Assembly (NCBI RefSeq): GCF_001660485.1
Contig: NZ_CP013979.1
Coordinates: forward strand, 186,001-250,000
Origin: Agromyces aureus
GTDB lineage: Bacteria > Actinomycetota > Actinomycetes > Actinomycetales > Microbacteriaceae
Direction: 5' to 3'
DNA length: 64,000 bases
Both the position numbers and the translations under genes were made by a program. Of this stretch, positions 8,303-16,895 are shown piece after piece (the stretch's first letter is position 1; each line of letters begins with the position of its first letter). The notes under the pieces were generated by a model that saw nothing but the letters and a program-made list of their open reading frames with translations, made no database searches and had not been told where the DNA came from.

Positions 8303-9289
8303 TCAGGGTGCGCCCTCGCCGAACGTGCGCAGCCAATGGTCGGCGACGAGCTCGGCGACGAGCAGCTCGGTGAGGGCGGCGACCGAGTCGTCGGTGTCGC
8401 CCGGGAACCGCAGCACGAGCTCGGCGCCGGGCAGCTCGCGCCCGATGGCGGCGAAGCGGGAGCTGCGCTGCGCCATCACGTCGAGGGCCTGGGCGTCCCA
8501 CGCCGAGCCGGCGAACACGAGTGCACGGTAGTCCTGCGTCTTCGTGAGGTGGACGTCGACGTGCGACCAGTCGCCGGTCTCCGATGCGAAGGCGATGCGC
8601 CGCGGCACCTCGCGGAGCATGAGCGCCGACTGCTGCGCGCTCGACGCGCGTTCGGCGGGGGCGAGCGCCCACGTGCCCATGGGGCCCGCGAGCAGGTCGG
8701 CGAGGGGCGGCATCCAGTCGCCGGCCATGGCGAGCAGCACGGCGTTGGCGGTCGCAGCACCGCGCACGGCGGCCGCATCGAACCGTTGGGCGGGCGCCGT
8801 GCCGAGCAGCTCCTCGAGCACCGCATCGAGCACGGCGAACGTCGCGCGGAACGTGCGGCACGCGACCCCGGAGGCCTCGACTCCGGCGAGCAGCGGCACG
8901 ACGACGTCGGCGCGGCGTCCGAGCTCGGAGTCGGGCCGGTTCGTGACGGCGATGAGTCGCCCGGCGCCCCGGTAGCGCTCGACGGCACGCAGCACCTCGA
9001 CGCTGCCGCCGGTGGCGGAGACGGCGACGACCGCGAGATCGGGCGCCGCGGGCGGCAGCAGCTCGGCGCTCGCGAGCTCCACGACGACGTTCGCGCCGAC
9101 GCTGCGGTAGCGCCGGGCGACGACGTCGGCCGCGTACCGGCTCGAGCCCATGCCGAGCACGAGCACGCGCGCCGAACCGAGCATCGCGAGTCGTTCGAGT
9201 CCGGGCAGGCCGTCGTCGAGGGCGTCGGCGAGCCGTTCGAGCGTCGAGGGGATCAGGTCGAGGTCGGCTCGAAAGGCGGCGGTGTCCAT
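8303..9289 (-). CDS. Double-SIS domain phosphosugar isomerase/aminotransferase-like protein
   Basis: A 328-residue protein with two SIS (sugar isomerase) domains, about 30-160 and 185-320. The first has the VLGMGSSRYAADV nucleotide-like loop and VSATGGSVEVL, which in this family binds the sugar phosphate. It resembles the isomerase half of GlmS without the glutaminase domain, as in AgaS/FrlB-type deglycases. Substrate cannot be told from sequence; a glucosamine-6-phosphate deaminase or fructoselysine-type role is possible. It lies 27 bases downstream of trhO on the same strand, so the two may be cotranscribed, although no functional link is obvious. Confidence 0.82.
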   Translation of the reverse strand: MDTAAFRADLDLIPSTLERLADALDDGLPGLERLAMLGSARVLVLGMGSSRYAADVVARRYRSVGANVVVELASAELLPPAAPDLAVVAVSATGGSVEVLRAVERYRGAGRLIAVTNRPDSELGRRADVVVPLLAGVEASGVACRTFRATFAVLDAVLEELLGTAPAQRFDAAAVRGAATANAVLLAMAGDWMPPLADLLAGPMGTWALAPAERASSAQQSALMLREVPRRIAFASETGDWSHVDVHLTKTQDYRALVFAGSAWDAQALDVMAQRSSRFAAIGRELPGAELVLRFPGDTDDSVAALTELLVAELVADHWLRTFGEGAP

Positions 9290-9316
9290 GGGCTCTCCGG
9301 GTCTCGGGACGTTTCG

Positions 9317-10228
9317 CTACGCGCCCGGCGCGACCGGTGCACCGGCGTGCGCGGGGCACTCGGCGGTGTCGCACGACTCGCACACGACGAGCTGCATGCG
9401 GCACGAGACATCCGTGCAGTTGACGGTTCGTTTGGTCGCCTCACCGCAGACCGCGCAGGTGCCGATGACTGCCGCGTGATCGCTGAAGTCGATCGAACCG
9501 CGCCCGTCGAATACGTAGAGCGAGCCGTTCCAGAGGCCGTCGTCGCCGTAGCGCTCGCCGTAGCGCACGATGCCGCCCTCGAGCTGGTACACCTCGCCGA
9601 ACCCACGGCTCGCCATGAGGCTCGAGAGCACCTCGCAGCGGATGCCGCCAGTGCAGTACGTGACGACCGGGCGGCCCTTGAGTTCGTCGTACTCACCGGA
9701 GTCGAGGAGTTCGACGAAGTCGCGCGTCGTGTCGACGTCGGGCACGATCGCGCCCGAGAACCGGCCGATGGCGGCCTCGAGCGCGTTGCGGCCGTCGAAG
9801 AAGACGACGTCGTCGCCGCGCTCGGCGACGAGCTCGTGCAGCGCGTCGGGGCTCAGGCGCGTGCCGCCGCCGACCACGCCCGCGCCGTCGACCTGCAGTT
9901 CGCCGCGCGCGCCGAACGAGACGATCTCGTCGCGCACCTTGACGCTGAGCTTCGGGAAGTCGAGCGTCGTGCCCTGCTCGTCGAGGCCTGTGCCCTCGCT
10001 CCACTTGAAGTCGATGTGCTTGAACGCGGGGTACTCGCGGGTCTTGCGCACGTACCGCTTGAGCGCGCCCATCTCGCCGCCCAGCGTGCCGTTGATCCCG
10101 TCCTTCGAGAGCAGGATGCGGCCGCGCAGCCCGAGCGACTCGGCGAGGTCGCGCTGCCACAGGCGCACGGCATCGGGGTCGGCGAGGGGCGCGAAGGCGT
10201 AGTAGAGGAGGATCTTGGCGAGGGCCAC
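9317..10228 (-). CDS. trhO: tRNA uridine(34) hydroxylase TrhO (rhodanese family)
   Basis: A 303-residue homologue of E. coli TrhO (YceA), which makes 5-hydroxyuridine at tRNA position 34 using O2. The N-terminal acylphosphatase-like domain holds [16 protein letters not shown] (36-51). The central rhodanese domain has [18 protein letters not shown] and the active-site loop YCTGGIRCE with Cys192. The C-terminus carries a cysteine-rich segment (CAVC, then NC, SC, VCESC, ECPAH) that probably binds a metal, as in other family members. Length and domain order are normal. ATG 10228 is the first start and gives the typical [15 protein letters not shown] opening. Confidence 0.94.
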   Translation of the reverse strand: MALAKILLYYAFAPLADPDAVRLWQRDLAESLGLRGRILLSKDGINGTLGGEMGALKRYVRKTREYPAFKHIDFKWSEGTGLDEQGTTLDFPKLSVKVRDEIVSFGARGELQVDGAGVVGGGTRLSPDALHELVAERGDDVVFFDGRNALEAAIGRFSGAIVPDVDTTRDFVELLDSGEYDELKGRPVVTYCTGGIRCEVLSSLMASRGFGEVYQLEGGIVRYGERYGDDGLWNGSLYVFDGRGSIDFSDHAAVIGTCAVCGEATKRTVNCTDVSCRMQLVVCESCDTAECPAHAGAPVAPGA

Positions 10229-10268
10229 CCCGAGATTCTACGAGCGGATGCCGGGAGCAGGCCGAATG

Positions 10269-10354
10269 CGCCCGCCGCCCGCCCGTCCGTCCGCCCGTCC
10301 GCCCGCCCGCCCGTCCGTCCGCCCGTCCGCCCGCCCGCGCGCCTGCCCGTCCGC
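10269..10354. repeat. Imperfect (CCCG/TCCG) tetranucleotide repeat
   Basis: About 86 bases made almost only of CCCG and TCCG units on the plus strand, in the gene-free stretch behind the trhO start. Six-frame reading gives only low-complexity Arg/Pro/Ala strings, so it is not coding. This lies inside 10229-10733, the only gap above 300 bases in the window, which also contains a hairpin and a hexamer repeat and no gene I can support. Confidence 0.85.
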
Positions 10355-10488
10355 GAGTCCGACGCGCCGCCTGCCCGTCCGCGCTCTGCCCGCCAGCTAT
10401 CCCGTGCTCCGGCCGGTGCAAGCCAGCCTCGCCCTTCAATCCCCGCCCGCACGATTGCGTGCTCGATTCCGCGGGGACTTCCGATCCG

Positions 10489-10532
10489 CGTATGTCAGTT
10501 CCGCCTCAACGATGAGGCGCAACTGACATACG
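10489..10532. repeat. Large intergenic hairpin with 19-base arms
   Basis: Left arm 10489-10507 (CGTATGTCAGTTCCGCCTC) and right arm 10514-10532 pair with one mismatch around a six-base loop (AACGAT). The TATGTCAGTT...AACTGACATA core is AT-richer than its surroundings. There is no T-run after either arm, so it is not a classic terminator. It may be a structured RNA, a protein-binding dyad or a relic of a small palindromic element. Confidence 0.75.
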
Positions 10533-10633
10533 GGAATCGCGTTTCTGCGGGCTCGAGGATGGTCTCGGGGTGGTGCGTCTATCGGGTGCTGGTGGCGCTG
10601 GTGTGCAAGGTTGCCGACAGCGGTGCGGCCGTG

Positions 10634-10690
10634 GTGCTCGTGCTGGTGCTGGTGCTGGTGCTGGTGCTGGTGCTGGTGCTGGTGCTGGTG
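10634..10690. repeat. GTGCTG hexanucleotide tandem repeat
   Basis: Eight uninterrupted GTGCTG units with degenerate flanks, just beyond the 3' end of the minus-strand ArsR-type gene (ends 10734). In translation it gives only low-complexity (VL)n, (AG)n or (HQ)n runs. Such a tract is prone to slippage and could vary between strains. Confidence 0.85.
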
Positions 10691-10733
10691 CGGGTGCACC
10701 ATGCGGGGTGTGGTGCATGGCGGGTGTGACCAC

Positions 10734-11252
10734 TCAGGTCTTGGGGAGGGTCCAGTTGCCGTGACTCCGGGATCCTCGGCGGCCCTTCGCGCCCGCTCGG
10801 TGCGGGCGGTCGTCGGCTTCGTGCGGCGACGCCGGTTCTGCTCGAGGGCGATCAGCGTGCGGGGTGCGGGACCGAGCGGCCGACGGCATCGGCATCCGCC
10901 CGGCGTGGACGCCGCCATCGTCGCCCGCCCAGTCGCCGTCGTCGTCCGAGCGGAGCCCTGATCCGAAGCCGTACCGGTGATCCCAGAGCCGGAAGAGCTC
11001 GCCCACCGCGTCGTCGAGCCGCTCGAGGAACCCCTCGTCGAGCCGGTAGTGCCGCACGGTGAGATCGGCAGTGACCGACACGGCGCGCTCGTCGCGGAGG
11101 ATCCGGAGATGATGCGCGACGGCAGACCTCGAGATGCCGAACTCGGCGGTCACGGCATCGGTCAGCATGCCGACCGGGTGCGATCCGCCGGCGAGGACCT
11201 CGATGATCCGTCGGCGCACGGGCTCGGCGACGATCTCGAACGGATGCAGCAT
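10734..11252 (-). CDS. ArsR-type helix-turn-helix regulator with unusual C-terminal tail
   Basis: A 172-residue protein. Residues 1-75 are a clear ArsR/HTH_20 winged helix: an H-P-x-x-I-V-A-E-P-V-R-R-R-I-I-E-V-L opening, recognition-helix region ISRSAVAHHLRIL and wing VRHYRLDE. Residues about 78-95 (LDDAVGELFRLWDHRYG) form the usual dimerising helix. The last 75 residues are Asp/Gly- then Arg/Pro/His-rich with no recognisable fold, so the gene may have acquired a 3' extension from the adjoining repeat-rich DNA. The metal-binding Cys pair of ArsR/SmtB is absent, so a metal sensor role is not supported. Target genes are unclear; it stands alone. Confidence 0.75.
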   Translation of the reverse strand: MLHPFEIVAEPVRRRIIEVLAGGSHPVGMLTDAVTAEFGISRSAVAHHLRILRDERAVSVTADLTVRHYRLDEGFLERLDDAVGELFRLWDHRYGFGSGLRSDDDGDWAGDDGGVHAGRMPMPSAARSRTPHADRPRAEPASPHEADDRPHRAGAKGRRGSRSHGNWTLPKT

Positions 11253-11382
11253 GATCGGACGCTACCCGCGGAGAGGAATCGGTGCGACGCCCGAGCTTCG
11301 ATGGTGGCGGCCGCCGATGGGCCCGTACCGGTGGAGGAGCAGTGCCTGCCCGGTGCGGATCAGGGCCTGAACCAGCGGCGGA

Positions 11383-12021
11383 TCAGTGCTTGTTGCCCGA
11401 GAGGGCGAGCACGCCGCCGAGGCCGATCATCATGACGCCGCCCGTGGCGGAGAGGTGCGAGATGCGCTTCGGCGACCGCGCGAACCAGCCGCGTGCGGCG
11501 CTCGCCGCGAGCGCCCACACCGAGTCGCAGAGCAGCGCGAGCACGATGAAGACGACGCCGAGCTCGAACAGCTGCAGCGGGATCGACCCGGTGCCGAACG
11601 ACACGAACTGCGGCAGCACCGCCACGAAGAAGGCGATCGTCTTCGGGTTCGTCACGCCGACGACGAACCCCTCGCCCAGCTGGCGCCAGTGCGAGTGCGA
11701 GGCGGCCTTGCCGTTGACGGATGCCGCGGCATCCGCTCGGTGCCTGATGGCCTGGATGCCGAGGTAGACGAGGTAGGCCGCGCCCGCGAACTTGATGATC
11801 GTGAACAGCACGACCGACTGGGCGACGATCGCCCCCACGCCGAGCGCCACGGCCGCGACGAGCGGCACCATGCCGAGTGCGTTGCCGACGACGCTGAGCA
11901 GCCCGCCGAGGCGCCCGAGCGCGAGCGAACGGCCGATGACGAACAGCACGCTCGGGCCGGGGATGACGATGAGCACGATCGACGCGATGACGAACGCGCC
12001 GAGTGACTCGAGGGGGACCAT
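11383..12021 (-). CDS. LysE family amino acid exporter
   Basis: A 212-residue membrane protein with about six helices. It has the LysE/RhtB hallmark PGPSVLFVIGRSLALGRLGG near the N-terminus, then YLVYLGIQAIR and GVTNPKTIAFFVAVLPQFV. Proteins of this family export amino acids or related small molecules; the substrate is not predictable. It diverges from the hydrolase gene at 12065 with 43 bases between, so the promoters overlap. Confidence 0.92.
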   Translation of the reverse strand: MVPLESLGAFVIASIVLIVIPGPSVLFVIGRSLALGRLGGLLSVVGNALGMVPLVAAVALGVGAIVAQSVVLFTIIKFAGAAYLVYLGIQAIRHRADAAASVNGKAASHSHWRQLGEGFVVGVTNPKTIAFFVAVLPQFVSFGTGSIPLQLFELGVVFIVLALLCDSVWALAASAARGWFARSPKRISHLSATGGVMMIGLGGVLALSGNKH

Positions 12022-12064
12022 CCGGCGATGCTACTCCGCCCGCGCGATCTCCAAGGTCCCGGCG

Positions 12065-13180
12065 ATGGGCGATACGGTGGCAGACGTGAGCGAGCACATC
12101 ACCGCGAGCGTCGCCGACGGAGTCGGCCACGTCACGCTCAACCGTCCGCAGGCCCTCAACGCCCTGAGCTACGACATGATCCTCGCGCTCGCCGAGGTGT
12201 TCGAGGCCTGGCGGAACGACAGCGAGGTCGCGGTCGTCGTGCTCGACGGCGCAGGCGACCGCGGGTTCTGCGCGGGCGGCGACATCCGCGAGCTGCACGG
12301 GTTCGTGACGAGCGGCCGCATCATCGAGGCGCAGACGTTCTTCCGCGCCGAGTACCGCCTGAACGCCGCGATCGCCAGGTACCCGAAGCCGGTCGTCGCG
12401 ATCATGGACGGCATCACGATGGGCGGCGGCGTCGGCCTCGCCGGGCACGCCTCGGTGCGCGTCGTCACCGAGCGTTCGCGCGTGGCCATGCCCGAGACGC
12501 GCATCGGCTTCACGCCCGACGTCGGCGGAACCTGGCTGCTCGCCAAGGCTCCCGGCGAACTCGGCGTGCACCTCGCGCTCAACTCCCGCACGATGGACGC
12601 GGCCGACGCGATCCACGCGGGGTTCGCCGACGCGCTCGTGCCCTCCGAGAGCCTGCCGCACCTGCTGCAGGCGCTCGCCGAGCGCGCCGACCCCGGCAGC
12701 CCCGCCGAGATCGTCATGCTGTTCGACGAGACGCCCGGACCGTCGGCGCTCGCCGCGAGCCGCGACTGGGTCGACGCCTGCTATTCGGCGCCGACGGTCG
12801 CCGAGATCCTCGATCGACTGCGCGCGTTCGCCGCGTCGCCGGTCGACGGGTCCGCGACGGCGGATGCCGCGGCATCCGCCCGCACGAACGCCGCCGCAGC
12901 GGCCGACGAACTCGAGACGCTGTCGCCGACGGCGCTCGCCGTGACCCTCGACGCGGTGCGGCGCGCCCGCGGCCTGCCGCGACTCGAGGATGCACTCGAG
13001 CAGGAGTTCCGGCTGGTCTCGTGGTTCCTGCAGCAGCCCGACCTGCACGAGGGCATCCGAGCCCAGGTCATCGACAAGGACCGCACGCCGGCCTGGCGGC
13101 CGGCGACCGCCGAGGAGTTGCCCGACGACCTGTTCTCGCGGGCGCTCGCCGAGCCCGTCGGCGACGGCATCTTCGACTGA
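12065..13180 (+). CDS. Enoyl-CoA hydratase/3-hydroxyisobutyryl-CoA hydrolase family protein
   Basis: A 371-residue crotonase-fold enzyme of the 3-hydroxyisobutyryl-CoA hydrolase type (valine catabolism). It shows LNRPQALNALSYDM, the oxyanion-hole segment FCAGGDIRELH, MGGGVGLAGHA, and the subgroup signature PETRIGFTPDVGGTWLL. At about 350-370 residues the length fits this subgroup rather than plain enoyl-CoA hydratases (about 260). A variable Ala/Thr-rich insert (about 265-285) is encoded by a palindromic GGATGCCGCGGCATCC stretch. ATG 12065 is used; GTG 12086 is equally possible, and neither has a strong ribosome site. The prp genes for propionyl-CoA follow, which suits a branched-chain and odd-chain degradation context. 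Confidence 0.85.
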   Translation: MGDTVADVSEHITASVADGVGHVTLNRPQALNALSYDMILALAEVFEAWRNDSEVAVVVLDGAGDRGFCAGGDIRELHGFVTSGRIIEAQTFFRAEYRLNAAIARYPKPVVAIMDGITMGGGVGLAGHASVRVVTERSRVAMPETRIGFTPDVGGTWLLAKAPGELGVHLALNSRTMDAADAIHAGFADALVPSESLPHLLQALAERADPGSPAEIVMLFDETPGPSALAASRDWVDACYSAPTVAEILDRLRAFAASPVDGSATADAAASARTNAAAAADELETLSPTALAVTLDAVRRARGLPRLEDALEQEFRLVSWFLQQPDLHEGIRAQVIDKDRTPAWRPATAEELPDDLFSRALAEPVGDGIFD

Positions 13181-13259
13181 ACCGGATTATTCCGCACTCA
13201 AGCGCTTGTATGCAGAAACACGGGCTCGCGGCATCCGTTGCGCCGCGAGCGTGTCAGTG

Positions 13260-13267
13260 TGTATACA
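13260..13267. promoter_or_regulatory. TGTATACA palindrome, candidate FCD-regulator operator
   Basis: A perfect 8-base palindrome within GTGTGTATACATAAGG, AT-rich against a GC-rich background and 31 bases upstream of the FCD-regulator start. GTATAC-type cores are common operators of GntR/FCD proteins, and the site overlaps a plausible -10 element. It may therefore mediate autoregulation and control of prpDC. Confidence 0.5.
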
Positions 13268-13298
13268 TAAGGGACGAACGCGGCTGAGGGGAGCGACG

Positions 13299-13949
13299 AT
13301 GCGGGCCAGCGAACGCACGTACGAGACGCTCCGCGAGGAGATCCTCGACGGCACGCTCGCCGCCGGCACCGTGCTCGCCGAGGTCGAGCAGGCCGAGCGT
13401 CTCGGCGTCTCCCGCACGCCCGTTCGCGAAGCGCTCGCGCGGCTCGGCTCCGACGGCCTGGTGGCCGCGCAGTCGGCCCGCGCGCTCGTGGTCGCCGAAC
13501 TCTCGGGGGGCTCGATCGCCGATCTCTACGAACTGCGCGAGGCCCTCGAGGAGCAGGCCGCCCGTCTCGCCGCGCGTCGAGGCGAACCCGAGCGTTTCAC
13601 GGCGCTCGCCGAGCGCTTCCGTGCCGCGGGAGAACTCGTCGACGCGGGAGAGACCGGCCTCGCCGAGTACTACGCCGTGATCGCCGACTTCGATCGGGCC
13701 ATCGACGAGGCGGCGGGCAACTCGCACCTCAGCGCCGCCCTGCGGAGCGTGCGCCTGCACTCCACGCGCATCCGGCGCATCGCCAGGCACGACCCCGAGC
13801 GACTGCGCGCCGCTGCCGGCGAGCACCTGCTCATCGTCGAGGCGATCATCGCGCGCGACCAGTCGCTCGCCGCCCATGCCACGCACGTGCACCTGCACAT
13901 GAGTCTTCGCCACGCGCTCGCCTCGATCGAGGCGCGACGCGTAGCCTGA
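13299..13949 (+). CDS. GntR family regulator, FCD subfamily (probable prp regulator)
   Basis: A 216-residue regulator with an N-terminal winged helix ([21 protein letters not shown], about 39-59) and an all-helical FCD ligand domain (about 75-210), including the metal-binding D-x-x-x-H pattern region [16 protein letters not shown] 13299 is preceded by GAGGGGAG 6 bases upstream. It lies 28 bases before prpD on the same strand. In many actinobacteria an FCD or PrpR regulator precedes the methylcitrate genes, so it most likely responds to propionate-derived metabolites (inference from position). Confidence 0.88.
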   Translation: MRASERTYETLREEILDGTLAAGTVLAEVEQAERLGVSRTPVREALARLGSDGLVAAQSARALVVAELSGGSIADLYELREALEEQAARLAARRGEPERFTALAERFRAAGELVDAGETGLAEYYAVIADFDRAIDEAAGNSHLSAALRSVRLHSTRIRRIARHDPERLRAAAGEHLLIVEAIIARDQSLAAHATHVHLHMSLRHALASIEARRVA

Positions 13950-13977
13950 TGAGGCACCACTCCACGAAAGGGAACCG

Positions 13978-15516
13978 ATGCTGACCCACCACCTGCGTAC
14001 ACACCGCAGCGACGAGAACCTCGCACGCGAGGGCCAGCTCGCATGGCAGCTCGCCGGAATCGCCGTCGACCCCGTCGAGCTCGACGACGACGTCGTGGAG
14101 ATGGTCGTGAACCGCGTCATCGACAACGCCGCGGTCGCCGCGGCATCCCTCGCACGCAGGCCCGTCGTCTCGGCGCGCAGCCAGGCGCTCGCGCACCCGG
14201 TCTCGATCGGCGGCGATGGCGCGACCGTCTTCGGTGCGGATGCCGCACGCCGCACGAGCCCCGAATGGGCGGCGTGGGCCAACGGGGTCGCCGTGCGCGA
14301 ACTCGACTTCCACGACACGTTCCTCGCGGCGGAGTACTCGCACCCCGGCGACAACATCCCCCCGATCGTCGCCGTCGCGCAGCACCTCGCCGCGAGCCGC
14401 GGCCTCACGGGTCGCGACGTCGTGCGCGGCATCGCCACCGGCTACGAGATCCAGATCGACCTCGCCAAGGCGATCAGCCTGCACCAGCACAAGATCGACC
14501 ACGTCGCGCACCTCGGCCCGTCGGCCGCCGCGGGCATCGGCACCCTGCTCGGACTCGACCAGGAGACGATCTTCCAGGCCATCGGCCAGGCGCTGCACAC
14601 GACGACGGCCACGCGCCAGTCGCGCAAGGGCGAGATCTCGACCTGGAAGGCGCACGCCCCGGCCTTCGCGGGCAAGATGGCCGTCGAGTCCGTCGACCGC
14701 GCGATGCGCGGCGAGACCAGCCCCGTGCCGATCTACGAGGGCGAAGACGGTGTCATCGCATGGCTCCTCGGCGGTCCGGATGCCACGTACGAGGTGCCGC
14801 TGCCCGAGCCGGGCGAGGCCAAGCGGGCGATCCTCGACTCGTACACGAAGGAGCACTCGGCCGAGTACCAGGCGCAGGCGTGGATCGACCTGGCGCGCAA
14901 GCTCCACGAGGAGTACCCGCTGATCCTCGACGAGCCGTCGCGCATCGAGTCGATCACGCTGCACACGAGCCACCACACGCACTACGTCATCGGCTCCGGC
15001 GCCAACGACCCGCAGAAGTACGACCCGGATGCCTCGCGCGAGACGCTCGACCACTCGATCCCGTACATCTTCACGGTCGCCCTGCAGGACGGCACGTTCA
15101 ACCACGAGACCTCGTACGACCCCGAGCGCGCGCACCGCGCCGACACCGTCGAGCTCTGGAAGAAGGTCTCGACCGTCGAGGACGCCGAGTGGACGCGCCG
15201 CTACCACTCGAACGACATCGCCGAGAAGGCGTTCGGCGGGCGCGTGGTCATCCGGCTCGCCGACGGCGGCGAGATCGTCGACGAGATCGCCGTGGCCGAC
15301 GCGCACCCGTTGGGCGCCAGGCCGTTCGCCCGCGAGCAGTACGTGACGAAGTTCCGCACGCTCGCCGAGTGGGTGCTCGAGGCGGCCGAGATCGAACGGT
15401 TCCTCGACCTCGCGCAGCGCCTGCCCGAGCTCGGCCCCGACGAGCTCGGCGGTCTCACGATCACGGCGGCGCCCGGCGCGCTCGTCGGCGTGGAGATCCC
15501 GACCGGACTGTTCTGA
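13978..15516 (+). CDS. prpD: 2-methylcitrate dehydratase (MmgE/PrpD family)
   Basis: A 512-residue MmgE/PrpD protein catalysing dehydration of 2-methylcitrate to 2-methyl-cis-aconitate in propionyl-CoA degradation. Visible motifs are the N-terminal [20 protein letters not shown] lead, [38 protein letters not shown], and [12 protein letters not shown]; the C-terminal lid domain contains [12 protein letters not shown]. Length equals the usual actinobacterial PrpD (about 500). AAAGGGA lies 6 bases before ATG. It is followed at 83 bases by prpC. Confidence 0.94.
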   Translation: MLTHHLRTHRSDENLAREGQLAWQLAGIAVDPVELDDDVVEMVVNRVIDNAAVAAASLARRPVVSARSQALAHPVSIGGDGATVFGADAARRTSPEWAAWANGVAVRELDFHDTFLAAEYSHPGDNIPPIVAVAQHLAASRGLTGRDVVRGIATGYEIQIDLAKAISLHQHKIDHVAHLGPSAAAGIGTLLGLDQETIFQAIGQALHTTTATRQSRKGEISTWKAHAPAFAGKMAVESVDRAMRGETSPVPIYEGEDGVIAWLLGGPDATYEVPLPEPGEAKRAILDSYTKEHSAEYQAQAWIDLARKLHEEYPLILDEPSRIESITLHTSHHTHYVIGSGANDPQKYDPDASRETLDHSIPYIFTVALQDGTFNHETSYDPERAHRADTVELWKKVSTVEDAEWTRRYHSNDIAEKAFGGRVVIRLADGGEIVDEIAVADAHPLGARPFAREQYVTKFRTLAEWVLEAAEIERFLDLAQRLPELGPDELGGLTITAAPGALVGVEIPTGLF

Positions 15517-15598
15517 CCGACCGCACCGCACAGCACTGACCGCACCGGCGCACCGCACCGGCACCGGCGCACCGCAACCGCACTCAACGAGGAGCAAG

Positions 15599-16744
15599 AT
15601 GAGCGACCAGCAGCAGGCCCCCGAGATCTACAAGGGACTCGCGGGGGTTCCCGTCGACTACACGGCGGTCTCGAAGGTGAACCCCGAGACCAACTCGCTG
15701 CTGTACCGCGGGTACCCCGTGCAGGAGCTCGCGGCATCCGCGACCTTCGAGGAGGTCGCCTACCTGCTCTGGTACGGCGAGCTGCCCGACGAGCGCCAGC
15801 TCGCCGAGTTCGAGCAGCTCGAGCGCTCGCTCCGGGGCCTCGACCACGAGATCAAGCGCATCATCGACGAGCTCCCGCTCACGGCGCACCCGATGGATGT
15901 CGTGCGCACCGCGGTGAGCGTCATCGGCGCGTCCGACCCGCTGACGCCCGACGACTCCCGCGAGGCGAACCTGGCGAAGTCGATCCGCCTGTTCGCGAAG
16001 CTGCCGTCGATCGTCTCGTACGACCAGCGTCGCCGGCACGAACTCGAGTTCGTCGAGCCGCGCGAAGACCTCGGCTACTCGGCGAACTTCCTCTGGCAGA
16101 CGTTCGGCGAGCTGCCCGAGTTGCCCGTCGTGAGCGCGTTCGACGTGTCGATGATCCTCTACGCCGAGCACTCGTTCAACGCGTCGACGTTCACGGCGCG
16201 CGTCATCGCGTCGACGCTCTCCGACCTCTACTCGGCCGTCACGGGTGCGATCGGCGCGCTCAAGGGTCCGTTGCACGGCGGCGCCAACGAGGCCGTGATG
16301 CACACGTTCGAGGAGATCGGCCCCGGCGAGGGCGGCGCCGAGCGCGCCGTCGAGTGGCTCGACGCGGCGCTCGCCGAGAAGCGCAAGATCATGGGCTTCG
16401 GTCACCGCGTCTACAAGCACGGCGACTCGCGCGTGCCCACGATGCGCGACTCGCTCGAGCGCATGGTCGAGTACTACGACCGCCCCGACCTGCTCGAGCT
16501 GTACGTCGCGCTCGAGACCGCGATGGGCGAGCGCAAGAACATCAAGCCGAACCTCGACTACCCGGCCGGTCCGACGTACCACCTGATGGGCTTCGACACC
16601 GAGACCTTCACGCCGCTGTTCGTGGCAAGTCGGGTCACCGGCTGGACCGCGCACATCATGGAGCAGCTCGCTTCGAACGCGCTGATCCGTCCGCTCTCGG
16701 TCTACAACGGCGTCGACGAGCGGCACGTTCCCGAAGGGCGCTGA
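15599..16744 (+). CDS. prpC: 2-methylcitrate synthase/citrate synthase
   Basis: A 381-residue type II-like citrate synthase of the methylcitrate subgroup, condensing propionyl-CoA (or acetyl-CoA) with oxaloacetate. The catalytic His lies in KGPLHGGANEAVM (about 222-234), the second His in MGFGHRVYKHGDSRVP (about 265-280), and a later Asp in the MGFDTETFTPLF region. The N-terminal YKGLAGVPVDYTAVSKVNPETNSLLYRGYP is characteristic of PrpC. GAGGAG precedes ATG. Position after prpD supports the methylcitrate role, though no prpB (methylisocitrate lyase) is found between or next to them. Confidence 0.94.
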   Translation: MSDQQQAPEIYKGLAGVPVDYTAVSKVNPETNSLLYRGYPVQELAASATFEEVAYLLWYGELPDERQLAEFEQLERSLRGLDHEIKRIIDELPLTAHPMDVVRTAVSVIGASDPLTPDDSREANLAKSIRLFAKLPSIVSYDQRRRHELEFVEPREDLGYSANFLWQTFGELPELPVVSAFDVSMILYAEHSFNASTFTARVIASTLSDLYSAVTGAIGALKGPLHGGANEAVMHTFEEIGPGEGGAERAVEWLDAALAEKRKIMGFGHRVYKHGDSRVPTMRDSLERMVEYYDRPDLLELYVALETAMGERKNIKPNLDYPAGPTYHLMGFDTETFTPLFVASRVTGWTAHIMEQLASNALIRPLSVYNGVDERHVPEGR

Positions 16745-16774
16745 CCCGAAGGGTTCCGGCCCTCGCGCCGCCAC

Positions 16775-16830
16775 GCCCGGCATCGGATCCGCACCCCCGC
16801 ACGGGGGATGACGGATCGCGGATGTCGGGC
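16775..16830 (+). terminator. Stem-loop downstream of prpC
   Basis: A large interrupted inverted repeat: outer arms CGCCCGGCATCGGATCCG (16775-16792) and CGGATCGCGGATGTCGGGCG (16811-16830), inner perfect stem CCCCCG-CA-CGGGGG (16794-16807). It lies 31 bases after the prpC stop. No T-run follows, as is common for actinobacterial terminators. Confidence 0.55.
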
Positions 16831-16895
16831 GTAGCCTTTCGCGCACCGGGCGCGGGCCGACCCGACTCGCCGCCCGATGCACGACGGGGTGCAAC

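Noticed and set aside
10269..10354. Possible CRISPR-like array
   Set aside because: Units are only four bases with no spacers; a simple-sequence tract.
8282..10729. 815-residue open frame on the plus strand
   Set aside because: It runs antisense to the SIS and trhO genes, has Arg/Glu/Val-rich shadow composition and no recognisable domain; it is a by-product of high GC.
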